Below are positions 53,685-62,123 of a DNA stretch of 64,000 nt, piece by piece. Source of the DNA: DATEZO01 sp035255485 (GTDB lineage: Bacteria > Pseudomonadota > Gammaproteobacteria > Burkholderiales > Burkholderiaceae_D); assembly GCA_035255485.1 (NCBI GenBank), contig DATEZO010000231.1:28421-92420 (forward strand), read 5' to 3'. The notes under the pieces are model-generated. The model ran no database searches and had not been told where the DNA came from. It saw only the letters and a list, made by a program, of their open reading frames with translations. The first letter of the stretch is position 1; every line of letters starts with the position of its first letter. Made by a program: the position numbers and the translations under genes.

Positions 53685-54191
53685 ATGGAGAGTATTCCTT
53701 TCGATCTCCTGCTGCGCTGGACCCATTTCATCGCGGGCATCATCTGGGTCGGCCATAATTATTCCAGCGTCATTCAGCGCCCGAGCTGGCACCCGCTTGC
53801 CGCTGCTGACCTGAGCGACGACCAGAGCCCGCGTTTCCAGGCCATCTTGAATCGCGAGCATGGTTTCTTTCGCTGGGCCTCAGTCGTCGCCTGGTGCGCC
53901 GGCATGCTGATGCTCTGGCAGCGCGGCTGGCTGCCCGGTGCGCTCGAGCTGCAGGGAGCGCTGGCACCAATCGGCATCGGTACGTACATCGGCACGCTGA
54001 TGATGGCCAACGTCTGGCTGGTACTGTGGCCGCACCAGCAGAAAGTGCTTGGACTCAAGCCGGCGACCGTGGAAGAACGCCTGCGCTGTTCGCGCATCAC
54101 CCACCTATCTTCGCGCACCAACACCATGCTGTCGATCCCGCTGCTATTCTTCATGGCCGGCGGTTCGCATGGCGGCGTGCTCGCTGGCTGA
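53685..54191 (+). CDS. PuuD-like (urate oxidase N-terminal domain) membrane protein
   Basis: 168 residues from ATG 53685 with about four membrane helices. LLLRWTHFIAGIIWVGHNYSSV near the start and SRTNTMLSIPLLFFMAGGS near the end match the membrane domain of PuuD-type urate hydroxylases (R-HV-AGI-WIG and SRTNT-LSIPMLFFM). It is shorter than PuuD and lacks the C-terminal cytochrome c domain. The conserved His/Trp/Asn residues suggest haem or quinone contact. Third gene of the pqqE run; urate itself is not an obvious substrate here. Confidence 0.7.
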   Translation: MESIPFDLLLRWTHFIAGIIWVGHNYSSVIQRPSWHPLAAADLSDDQSPRFQAILNREHGFFRWASVVAWCAGMLMLWQRGWLPGALELQGALAPIGIGTYIGTLMMANVWLVLWPHQQKVLGLKPATVEERLRCSRITHLSSRTNTMLSIPLLFFMAGGSHGGVLAG

Positions 54192-54195
54192 CGCG

Positions 54196-55314
54196 ATGGC
54201 ACCGTATCTTGGAACCCGCGCGCAAGCGCCCTGGAACTTCGCCGCCGGCCCGTCCCGGCTGCCGGACGCCGTGCTGGCGCGAGCAGGTGAAGCCATATTC
54301 GGTCGTGGCGAGGATGGCGCAGCGGCGATCGAGCGCCCATTCACCGGTACCGTCTTTCGCGACGCACTGATTGGCGCCCGCCAGCGCCTGACGCACCTGC
54401 TCGACGTACCCGACAACTACCGCGTACTATTCCTCGCCGGCGGCGCCATGCATCAATTCTCCGCCGTGCCGATGAATCTGCTCGACCCGGCGTCCGGCTT
54501 GCGAAGGATTGCCTTTGCCGACTCAGGATACTGGTCGCAACGTGCAATGCTGGAAGCCGGACGCTACGCCGAGGTGGCAATGATTGCCAGGCATGCCGAC
54601 AGCATGCCTCTAGCAGCACCGCCACTTGACGACTGGCAGGTGCCGACGGACTGTGCCTATTGCCACATCACCGCCAATGAAACGGTCGACGGCATTGTCT
54701 ATCCTGCGTGGCCCGACACCGGCGCGGTGCCACTGGTGGCGGATGCGACCTCCTGCTTTCTCAGCGCGCCGCTCGACATTTCCCGCTTCGGCCTGATCTA
54801 CGCCAGCGCCCAGAAAAACATCGGTCCAGCTGGCATGACCGTAGTAATCGTGCGCGAGGATCTACTGCTGCGCCCCGCGCATTCGGCGCCCTCGCCCTTC
54901 TGCTATCGCCTGCAGGCGGCGCAGGACAGTTGCATCAATACGCCGCCGACGCTGGCGATCCATCTTGCAGGACTGGTGTTCGACTGGATCGCCGAGTCCG
55001 GCGGGCTGACGGCCATGGCTGTGGCCAACCGGCGCAAAGCGGAATTGTTGTATGGCGCAATCGATTACAGCGGCGGCTTCTACACGGCACCGGTCGCGCC
55101 CGGACATCGCTCGACCACGAATGTGCGCTTTCATCTGGCAGACGACAGCCTTACGGAGCGCTTCCTACTCGACGCCGAAGTGGCGGGCCTGACCCATCTG
55201 CGCGGCCACCGCCATATCGGCGGAGTACGGGCCAGCCTCTATAACGCGATGCCAGAAGCGGGAGTAGCTGCGCTGGTCGACTTCATGACTGGGTTCATGC
55301 GAAGCCACGGATGA
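54196..55314 (+). CDS. SerC-like PLP-dependent aminotransferase
   Basis: 372 residues from ATG 54196, 4 bp after the preceding stop. It has the phosphoserine aminotransferase layout: WNFAAGPSRLPDAVL at the start, FLAGGAMHQFSAVPMNLL, HITANETVDGI (SerC has H-x-x-NETI-G), VADATSCFLSAP, and the PLP lysine in YASAQKNIGPAGMTVVI. SerC makes phosphoserine and also acts in vitamin B6 synthesis. Embedded in the pqqE run and divergent in several motifs, it is probably a specialised paralogue with a different substrate. Confidence 0.8.
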   Translation: MAPYLGTRAQAPWNFAAGPSRLPDAVLARAGEAIFGRGEDGAAAIERPFTGTVFRDALIGARQRLTHLLDVPDNYRVLFLAGGAMHQFSAVPMNLLDPASGLRRIAFADSGYWSQRAMLEAGRYAEVAMIARHADSMPLAAPPLDDWQVPTDCAYCHITANETVDGIVYPAWPDTGAVPLVADATSCFLSAPLDISRFGLIYASAQKNIGPAGMTVVIVREDLLLRPAHSAPSPFCYRLQAAQDSCINTPPTLAIHLAGLVFDWIAESGGLTAMAVANRRKAELLYGAIDYSGGFYTAPVAPGHRSTTNVRFHLADDSLTERFLLDAEVAGLTHLRGHRHIGGVRASLYNAMPEAGVAALVDFMTGFMRSHG

Positions 55315-56066
55315 GCGCAAAGTCATGGCATAACCGGCTGGGGCTGGCCGGAGGCATCGATAAGGATGGCAGCCGGGCAGTCGAATTGCTCGCCACGGGA
55401 TTCGACAGCGTCGAATTCGGCACGGTGACGCCGCATCCCGAGCCAGGCAGCAATCCCGGCGTCGCGGCCCTCGCGGCCCGTCTCTCGGCGCTTGCCCCGC
55501 GCCGCGCCGGTGACGCTCGTATTGGCATCGGGATCGGGATGAACAGCAGCACTGCGCCGGCTGCACTGCCGGCCGAATGGTTGTCGGGGCTTCGTGATGC
55601 TTGGGACGCAGCAGATTACCTGAGTTTCAATTTGAGCGCCCGCAGCTACCGACCACTACTGGACGCCGAGCATTTCCCGCTCCTATTGCGTGCCTTCGAA
55701 GCCGTCGCAGCCGAACGCGAATGTCGAACCGCCAGGGGCAGCCGGCACGTCGCACTCGCGCTCAAGTTGCCGCTTGATGCGACAGGCACCTTCCCACTGA
55801 TGCTGGCCGAAGCAGCAGCCGATACTAGCTTCGATGCAATGATCGCGGTACTACCTGCCGGTGCTGAACGTCTCGATCGACTTCGCATGCTTGCCTCGCA
55901 TCTGCAAGGCAAGGCAGCAATTGTGGCTGTCGGGGGTATACGGACTGCTGCCGATGTGCGCGCCGCACTAGCTGCCGGTGCAAACGCGGTGCAAGTGCAT
56001 ACCGTCTTCGCGCAACTCGGCGTTGCCTGCCTACCGGAGCTGCTCGATCTCAATCGTCACGCATAA
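55311..56066 (+). CDS. Short dihydroorotate dehydrogenase-like (PyrD-like) flavoprotein
   Basis: 251 residues overlapping the SerC-like stop by 4 bp (ATGA). The TIM-barrel motifs of class 2 PyrD are visible: GLAGGIDKDG, EFGTVTPHPEPGSNPG, IGIGIGMN, ADYLSFNLSARSYR where PyrD has VNxSSPN, and the FMN-phosphate site GGIRTAADVRAALAAGANAVQVHT. It lacks the membrane-binding N-terminal helices and has lost the SSPN catalytic-loop consensus, so pyrimidine synthesis is unlikely. Last gene of the pqqE run; convergent with the next operon. Confidence 0.75.
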   Translation: MSAKSWHNRLGLAGGIDKDGSRAVELLATGFDSVEFGTVTPHPEPGSNPGVAALAARLSALAPRRAGDARIGIGIGMNSSTAPAALPAEWLSGLRDAWDAADYLSFNLSARSYRPLLDAEHFPLLLRAFEAVAAERECRTARGSRHVALALKLPLDATGTFPLMLAEAAADTSFDAMIAVLPAGAERLDRLRMLASHLQGKAAIVAVGGIRTAADVRAALAAGANAVQVHTVFAQLGVACLPELLDLNRHA

Positions 56067-57061
56067 GTCTCCAACGTCAGGTGAACCATGGTCTGATTCA
56101 GCAGCACATAGGCGACCTCGCCAAAGGTCATGGGGCCCGTGATGTGCCCGGTACGCTTGCCTTCAAGACTGGAATACAAATAGTTGAGAATACAGTTGCA
56201 GGAGAAGCCAGCCTGCTGCGGCAAATCGGCAACAGCTTCACTAAACGCAGTCTCATAGCTGTCGGCGAAAGGCTGGGCCAGCTTGTACACCACATGCGGA
56301 AACACCGGCCCGTAAAAATCGACCTTGTCGCGTGCCTGGTCCACCGCTTTCAGGCTGACATTGATAAGAGCGCCGCTGTAGTCGGCAACCAGCGGCAGGC
56401 GCATGTCGTGACCGATGTCCCTGAGGTAGCCGGCCAGCGAGACTGACTTACCGTTAACCAGGCAGGAGGATGCTTCAAAACCGCTTTCGCGGAACTCCAG
56501 CACATCGCCTTTTCCCTGTGCGAACAGGTTCACGATATTGACGTTGGCGCTGATATTCTCCGGCAGCGGTACATGGATCACGAGCGCCCGGTTTTCCAGC
56601 AAAACGCCATTGCGCCCGTCGCACACCTTGGGCGTGCGCTCGCCCATGTCATCCAGATGAATGCCAGAAATCCAGCCGACCAGCGGCTTCAGGAACATCT
56701 CGTCATACATCGAGGCATGCTGCGCATAGGCGAAATGTACCTCTGAAAACGCCGGTAGGATAATCACGCTGAACCCATTCGCCGGTGCTTCTACACACAC
56801 CTGTGAAAGCGATGCGGCGCCGTACTGCTGGATGGAAGGATGAAGGCCAGGATAGGACGGTAGCAGCGTGACGAATAATTGTTCGCGCGTGGTGACGCCG
56901 CCGTCCCGCCCCATGAAATAGGCAGTCGTGCCGCCAATCCAATTGCCGTTCGGCAGAGCGGCAAGCACATTTTCATCGCCTGCAATGGCCAGCGTTGCGC
57001 CACTCAGGATCATGTCGGCAGCTCTTTCCGGGGAGACCAACAACTGCTGCAACGTGCTCAT
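56057..57061 (-). CDS. Conserved protein of unknown function with FIST-C-like end
   Basis: 334 residues, soluble, no signal peptide. The N-terminal half has NWIGGTTAYFMGRDGG and a run of beta strands. The C-terminal SCNCILNYLYSSLEGKRTGH-ITGPMTFGEVAYVLLNQTM resembles the FIST-C end (cysteine near a G...YGE...NQT pattern) of sensory FIST proteins. This link is my inference. The gene overlaps the 3' end of the PyrD-like gene by 10 bp (convergent) and the upstream partner gene by 4 bp (ATGA). Confidence 0.6.
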   Translation of the reverse strand: MSTLQQLLVSPERAADMILSGATLAIAGDENVLAALPNGNWIGGTTAYFMGRDGGVTTREQLFVTLLPSYPGLHPSIQQYGAASLSQVCVEAPANGFSVIILPAFSEVHFAYAQHASMYDEMFLKPLVGWISGIHLDDMGERTPKVCDGRNGVLLENRALVIHVPLPENISANVNIVNLFAQGKGDVLEFRESGFEASSCLVNGKSVSLAGYLRDIGHDMRLPLVADYSGALINVSLKAVDQARDKVDFYGPVFPHVVYKLAQPFADSYETAFSEAVADLPQQAGFSCNCILNYLYSSLEGKRTGHITGPMTFGEVAYVLLNQTMVHLTLETYA

Positions 57062-57843
57062 GCGGACTCCGTCTGCGAATATTCCGTCAACTGTTGTAAC
57101 TCATATCCCAGGCTGCGCTCGTTACGCTCGACATAGCGGTGCAGTTCGCGCAGCTTCATCAGTTTGATTTCATCGCTCTGCTGCAGGCTGACTTGTTGAC
57201 GTAACTTGGTGAGGATGAGCTGGAAGCTCAGGGTCTTGATCTGAATATTCAACTCGCCAATGATAAGCCGCTCCCATACCGGATCGGCCATGTCGGGCAC
57301 ATTGCCGGCGCTCGGCAACGGCAATGAGGGGACTACAGCGACAGTGCGCTTCTTCTTCGCCGGTGTGTACTCAAACTTTACCTGGCCATTATCGATTGCA
57401 AACTTGAACTTCCATAGGTCGGCAAAGGGAATATTCAGCATGGCGCAGATGGCGCTCATCTCCATGCCCTCCATCAGACAGGTGAAGACCTGACGCGACA
57501 GCTGGTTAGAAAACGGCAGGCTTGGCTGGCCGAGCCAGGGTAGCCCATGGTGGCGTTCTTCGAGCTCATCCACGGTATGGATCTGGCAGGTGTATTCCAT
57601 ACAATTAAGGTGACGCCATTGCTGTTCTGGTCCGGTGGCGGGCACTTCCGCGATGGGCTGGCCTGAGTCCCTAGTGAACCAGTTACGCCTTTTTTCGACA
57701 TCCGGTAACTTGTGTCGGGTAATCCACACGTGGACCGTCTTCCCAATTTCGTCAATATGGAACTGTGTCGCTCGCCACGGAGAAGGAATGCCTGCAACCT
57801 GCACCAGATAACTTGCAATCGCAAATGGATGAGACGCTTCCAT
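57058..57843 (-). CDS. Conserved protein of unknown function, partner of the FIST-like gene
   Basis: 261 residues. About 1-100 has FHIDEIGKTVHVWITRHKLP and two cysteines (NCMEYTCQIHTV). The middle (FTCLMEGMEMSAICAMLNIPFADLWKFKFAID) could be a helix-turn-helix, and the C-terminal third is a coiled coil. It has a distant look of IS-type N-terminal zinc/HTH modules but no catalytic domain. Coupled by ATGA overlap to the following gene, so the two products likely act together. Confidence 0.5.
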   Translation of the reverse strand: MEASHPFAIASYLVQVAGIPSPWRATQFHIDEIGKTVHVWITRHKLPDVEKRRNWFTRDSGQPIAEVPATGPEQQWRHLNCMEYTCQIHTVDELEERHHGLPWLGQPSLPFSNQLSRQVFTCLMEGMEMSAICAMLNIPFADLWKFKFAIDNGQVKFEYTPAKKKRTVAVVPSLPLPSAGNVPDMADPVWERLIIGELNIQIKTLSFQLILTKLRQQVSLQQSDEIKLMKLRELHRYVERNERSLGYELQQLTEYSQTESA

Positions 57844-58258
57844 GCCGTCAACCTCCCATAATATAAAACTAGGAGAATGAGTTGCAATAAATATGCCTAT
57901 CGTAAATATTTAGAACTGGAAGTAGGAATTTTAGATAGTTGGTAATTGCCACTTACTGGAATGCGCTGCTACAGAGCAACGGCGGCAAAACTGCTCAAAT
58001 CTGTAGCAGGCGAAAATCTATACTGGTGCACAAGAAAAATAACAAATATTCACCGGATACGCACTGTTGGCAGATCCGGCAATATTGGCATTAATCCAGA
58101 GCATGTTCATCATTATGAGCATAAAGGCACTTTCGCGTTACACCGTAAATTCACGGTGGCACAAGAATTGCGGTACGCCAATGTCCAGCGCCAAAATTTC
58201 CAAATACGTTGGACAATCTCAAAAAATCAGAACTCTTAAACCCTTTCAGGAGACATAC
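57844..58258. other. Regulatory region before the DUF1097-type gene
   Basis: 415 bp without a gene. It contains the half-element TGCACAAGAA (58027-58036), a CACCGT-N6-ACGGTG dyad (58141-58158) and the sigma-54 promoter at 58157-58171. Confidence 0.5.
58157..58171 (+). promoter_or_regulatory. Sigma-54 promoter of the DUF1097-type gene
   Basis: TGGCAC-AAGAA-TTGC is an exact -24/-12 match with the invariant GG and GC 10 bp apart, 88 bp before the ATG. An AcoR-like sigma-54 activator gene lies 1.3 kb downstream and is the natural regulator. Confidence 0.8.
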
Positions 58259-58765
58259 ATGCCGTCATTAATTGCATTGGCCGTATCCATTGGCATACTT
58301 GCTACAGCAGCTACTTGGTTATTTCTTGGCCCGCTTGCTGCGATGTTGATGCAAATCTGGCAAGCTTTCATCGCTTGGGCATGCTTCTTTCATTGCGGCG
58401 GAGAGTTTGACGGATTGAAAAAAACCATTATCTGCATGTCGTTTGGCACAGTCGTAGGAGTTTTGTCGGTTCTCCTTGCGGGCCAACTGGGCGCACTCGG
58501 CACGCTTGCAGCTCCGGTGGCAGTCGGTATCGGCGCAACGATCCTTGTGCTGGCGGCACACCTTGGCTTCCTCTCCACCATACCGGCATCAGTCTATGGA
58601 TTCGCTGCAGTCGCCGGCCTGATTCTACTCAAAGGCGTGGCACCGCTGGATGCACTCGTCCCCACTGTTCTTTCGATTGCAGTGGGCGCGAGCTTTGGTT
58701 TCGTTTCCGCAAAACTGGCAGGCATGCTGACCAAACCGGCGTCAATAGACATAGCGAAAGCATAA
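58259..58765 (+). CDS. DUF1097-type membrane protein
   Basis: 168 residues from ATG 58259 (CAGGAGA 6 nt upstream). About five hydrophobic helices with short loops and the cytoplasmic-type segment FHCGGEFDGLKKTIICMSFGTVVGV characteristic of DUF1097 proteins, whose function is unknown. A sigma-54 promoter directly upstream and the activator gene downstream suggest induction by a small alcohol or related carbon source. Followed by the 46-bp palindrome. Confidence 0.8.
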   Translation: MPSLIALAVSIGILATAATWLFLGPLAAMLMQIWQAFIAWACFFHCGGEFDGLKKTIICMSFGTVVGVLSVLLAGQLGALGTLAAPVAVGIGATILVLAAHLGFLSTIPASVYGFAAVAGLILLKGVAPLDALVPTVLSIAVGASFGFVSAKLAGMLTKPASIDIAKA

Positions 58766-59537
58766 TTTATGCAAATTTAATTGATCGACCGGCCCGCACG
58801 CGAATACGCTCATAGTGCAATTGCACTATGAGCGTATTCGCGTCTGGAGATTTTAGTGAACCAGTGTGGCCTTGGTTTGTCAAATTGTTCGAACGGTGCC
58901 ATATGGCAATGGCATTAGGCATTTATCGCTTCTAGATTTCTGGACTGCACTTGTATAGATTTGCAACACAGGGAACTGTATGCTAATCCTAAAAGACGGT
59001 GATTATCATTTGCATGCGTGTCCCGAATACAACGGTACTGATATTGGTTAACCCAAGTTCACTATACTGAAATTGCGATCATCCTTACACTGTATAAGTA
59101 GAGCCATTGAGCGATACGAAAGTAATCGTATTAGCAGAGTTTGACTTTTTCATCATGTCTAGCTACAGCGAAAGAACAAAGTTAGTGTTCGTGCCTTATT
59201 TACAATTATATGGATTGCCCTTGTTTCACTTCGTACGGCACAAAATGCCACACAAGCTATCAATACAGGTTATGGTTGAAATCTAGAAAGCTCTCGCAGG
59301 CATTTTCTATCAATTGCTGCTACCAGTTCTCCCCTCTGTAATTACATTAGCAATAGCACCGTTCGTTCTGCGGCTTTCATATTCGCATTGAAGTAAGAGG
59401 TAATTTATAGACCTTATTCAAACCGACTGTCATTGCATTCATTATCAGAGCGGGCATTCCTTTTGCATCAAGAAAGGACAAGTGCTATGCTCAAATGAGT
59501 ACAGATGACATAAAAAAAGACACGTGAGGAGACAAAG
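58766..59537. other. 772-bp AT-rich region before the sigma-54 activator gene
   Basis: Contains the 46-bp palindrome near its left end and no reading frame of note. A weak TGCAC...TGCA dyad occurs near 58947-58966. AGGAG at about 59526 is the ribosome site of the next gene. The rest appears noncoding. Confidence 0.4.
58798..58843. repeat. Perfect 46-bp palindrome with no spacer
   Basis: Two 23-bp arms meet without a loop; the centre is TAGTGCAATTGCACTA and the outer ends are ACGCGAATAC and GTATTCGCGT. It lies 33 bp past the DUF1097-type stop. It can form a long hairpin in RNA or a cruciform in DNA; no T-run follows, so it is not a textbook terminator. Confidence 0.9.
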
Positions 59538-61502
59538 ATGGTTTTGACAACCCAATGGGACACGGAGCGTATTTTGCCCGGGACGCTATCGGCCAATCCG
59601 CAGCCAAAGACGATACAAGAATCGCATCAGCGTTGTGCTGCATACGGCCTGACCGAGTTCCAGAAGCCGGACTTCAGCTTGGCTGCGCATCCAGACCTGA
59701 AGCAGGCAATCGAGCAGAACCGTACCCTGCACACCTATGCCACACCGGTAATGGAAACGCTGTACGAGCAGATCATCAATACACACAACATGGTGATTCT
59801 GACAGATGCCAGCGGTCTAGTCATCCACACTATCGGCGACGACGATTTCCTTGAAAAAGCGAACCGCGTGGCGTTGCAGCCGGGCGCAGCGTGGTCAGAA
59901 CAAAGCAAAGGTACGAATGCGATCGGTACGACGATCGCGGAACAAGCCCCCACACTGGTACATGCGCATGAACATTATCTGACTGCCAATCACTTCCTCA
60001 CTTGTTCGGCTGCCCCAATTTTTGACCACCAACGCAAGGTAGTCGGCGTGCTCGACGTGAGCGGCGACCAGCGCAGCTTCCATAAGCACACAATGGCGCT
60101 GGTAAGGATGTCGGCGCAAATGATCGAGAACCAATTGTTCTCGGCAGCGTTCCAAGACGTGATCACGATGCATTTTCACAGCCGTCCGGAGTTTATCGGC
60201 ACACTTATGGAAGGTATCGCATCCTTCTCACCGGGCGGTCGTTTTTTGTCCGCTAACCGCAGCGGGCTGTTCCAACTCGGCTTGCCTCAATCAGCACTGG
60301 AAACGCATACTTTCAGCTCGCTGTTTGGCTTGCCGGTGTCAGCCTTGTTTGACCATTACCGCACTGCGGCACCAGCTTTGCTGAACATGTGCCTACACAG
60401 CGGCGTACGTGTATATGCGCGCGCCGAACTGCGCATTTCGAACGGTGTATTTCAATATTCAATGGAAAATCAATCTTTAATGGAAGCCGAGACGCGTAAT
60501 GACGCCGGACGCACAGCATCGCATGCAAGAACGTCAGATACGCCGCGCCGCTTGTCGAGCCTGCGTTATCTGAATACCGGTGATCCGCAGGTTGCAGCGG
60601 TTATCGACAAGGTTAGCAAGGTGATCGGACACGATATTCCAATCCTGGTAATGGGTGAAACCGGCACTGGCAAGGAACTGCTCGCGCAAGCTATCCATAA
60701 CGATTCGCCGCGCGTGAATGGCCCTTTTGTCGCCGTCAACTGTGCCTCAATTCCGGAAACACTGATCGAATCGGAACTCTTTGGCTATGAGGACGGCGCT
60801 TTCACCGGTGCACGTAAAAAAGGTGGCGTCGGCAAGATATTGCAGGCAAATGGCGGCACTCTGTTTCTGGATGAAATCGGCGACATGCCCTTAAATCTGC
60901 AAGCACGCTTATTGCGCGTGCTGCAGGAGCGCATTGTCACGCCCCTCGGCAGTACCAAATCCATCCCGGTGAATGTCGCGCTGATCTGCGCCACCAACCG
61001 TAACCTGCGCGAGCTTATTGCGAGAAATGAGTTTCGCGAAGACCTGTACTACCGATTAAATGGCCTAGTAGTCAAATTACCGCCGCTGCGGGAACGTACC
61101 GATCTTGAAACTGTGGTCAATAAGTTGCTATCGAGCGAATTGAACGGTCTGCGGCACACCATTTCGCCAGACTTAATGGCGCTATTCAAACAGCACAAAT
61201 GGCCAGGTAATTTTCGCCAGATCACCAACCTGCTACGTACCGCCATGGTGATGGCAGACAACGAACAGGAAATCCGGCGTGAGCACATGCCAGAGGATTT
61301 TCTGGAAGATATTGACGCAATGACTGCGGTCGTCGATACGGCCTACGATGCACAACAGTTGATTACCACGAAAGGCACCCTGGAAGAGGTCGAGTTATCG
61401 GTGATGCGCAAAGTACTGGACACGCATGGCGGTAATGTATCGGCGGCGGCACGGGCGCTCGGCATCTCGCGCAATACGATTTACCGAAAGTTGAATCTGT
61501 AA
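59538..61502 (+). CDS. AcoR-like sigma-54-dependent activator
   Basis: 654 residues. A GAF-type sensory domain (about 60-200) is followed by a PAS-like linker. The AAA+ domain has Walker A GETGTGKE, the sigma-54 contact loop GAFTGAR, Walker B GGTLFLDEIGDM and the R-finger region REDLYYRLNGL. A Fis-type helix-turn-helix (NVSAAARALGISRNTIYRKL) ends the protein. AcoR relatives respond to acetoin or alcohols and drive dehydrogenase genes. Sigma-54 promoters before the DUF1097-type gene and the second pqqB are likely targets. Confidence 0.92.
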   Translation: MVLTTQWDTERILPGTLSANPQPKTIQESHQRCAAYGLTEFQKPDFSLAAHPDLKQAIEQNRTLHTYATPVMETLYEQIINTHNMVILTDASGLVIHTIGDDDFLEKANRVALQPGAAWSEQSKGTNAIGTTIAEQAPTLVHAHEHYLTANHFLTCSAAPIFDHQRKVVGVLDVSGDQRSFHKHTMALVRMSAQMIENQLFSAAFQDVITMHFHSRPEFIGTLMEGIASFSPGGRFLSANRSGLFQLGLPQSALETHTFSSLFGLPVSALFDHYRTAAPALLNMCLHSGVRVYARAELRISNGVFQYSMENQSLMEAETRNDAGRTASHARTSDTPRRLSSLRYLNTGDPQVAAVIDKVSKVIGHDIPILVMGETGTGKELLAQAIHNDSPRVNGPFVAVNCASIPETLIESELFGYEDGAFTGARKKGGVGKILQANGGTLFLDEIGDMPLNLQARLLRVLQERIVTPLGSTKSIPVNVALICATNRNLRELIARNEFREDLYYRLNGLVVKLPPLRERTDLETVVNKLLSSELNGLRHTISPDLMALFKQHKWPGNFRQITNLLRTAMVMADNEQEIRREHMPEDFLEDIDAMTAVVDTAYDAQQLITTKGTLEEVELSVMRKVLDTHGGNVSAAARALGISRNTIYRKLNL

Positions 61503-61993
61503 CTCGTTACAACTGTAGAGCAGGTGTTTCAACTTGTGACGGCATGCTTCAAGGTGAGACGGTTAAATTATCAAACATGCCGCACTTCAGCATGTGACAT
61601 ATTGCGCTTAACTGCCTTACTATTCGTAATATCTCACGCTTGGAAAACATAGCCATACCCGACATCCGGTATGGAAAGGTTAAGCCGCTGCTTGCCTAAG
61701 AGCTCGACAGAGATACCCTATCCATTCTTGCTAGTCGTCGCGGATACGTTGCTGCTCTATTTGCATCCTCTTAAATCATTCCACTATAAATGGCTGATTC
61801 ATAATGAAATTTTTCAGATAATTTTTGAGGATATACCGGCCTTGGCCGATTATTGTGTAGAGCGTGTATGCGTTTGCCAGCACAAATTATCAAGCCGGCG
61901 GGCAGCATACTGCCCTCCACCTCTGCCTCACCCAACCTTATTCTCACTACGACGAGTTGGACGTCTTGCATCGTATCCCGCTAGTTACCAACA

Positions 61994-62014
61994 TGCACGA
62001 GATATTCTTGTGCA
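61994..62014. promoter_or_regulatory. Candidate upstream activator site for sigma-54 regulator
   Basis: TGCACGAGATATTCTTGTGCA is an imperfect dyad with exact TGCAC/GTGCA ends, 60 bp upstream of the -24 element. Its reverse strand begins TGCACAAGAA, which recurs exactly at 58027-58036 before the other sigma-54 promoter. Confidence 0.5.
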
Positions 62015-62073
62015 GGCCCTAAACAGCTACCGCCTCCAAATTCCTCTCCCCGCCTTCCCTGCAGTGCCCACTC

Positions 62074-62088
62074 CGGCATGAAAGTTGC
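62074..62088 (+). promoter_or_regulatory. Probable sigma-54 promoter of the second pqqB
   Basis: CGGCAT-GAAAG-TTGC keeps GG and GC at the required 10-bp spacing and the full TTGC, differing from consensus at the two outer bases of the -24 box. The predicted start point would fall about 24 bp before the ATG. Confidence 0.55.
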
Positions 62089-62123
62089 GCTTGTTCAAAC
62101 AAGCCGCACACTACACACCGTTA

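Larger units (their letters stand above)
61503..62123. other. Regulatory region before the second pqqB
   Basis: 621 bp. A 136-codon frame at 61671-62081 has no family resemblance and is probably noncoding. The last 130 bp hold a 21-bp dyad (61994-62014) and a sigma-54-type promoter. No second pqqA was found by reading all frames for the E-V-T-x-Y pattern. Confidence 0.45.

Noticed and set aside
61671..62081. 136-codon open frame upstream of the second pqqB
   Set aside because: Product looks like translated noncoding sequence (Pro/Ser/Leu-rich, no motif), and its end overlaps the sigma-54 promoter.
61503..62123. Second pqqA beside the second pqqB
   Set aside because: No short frame with the E-x-x-x-Y core was found in the region on either strand.
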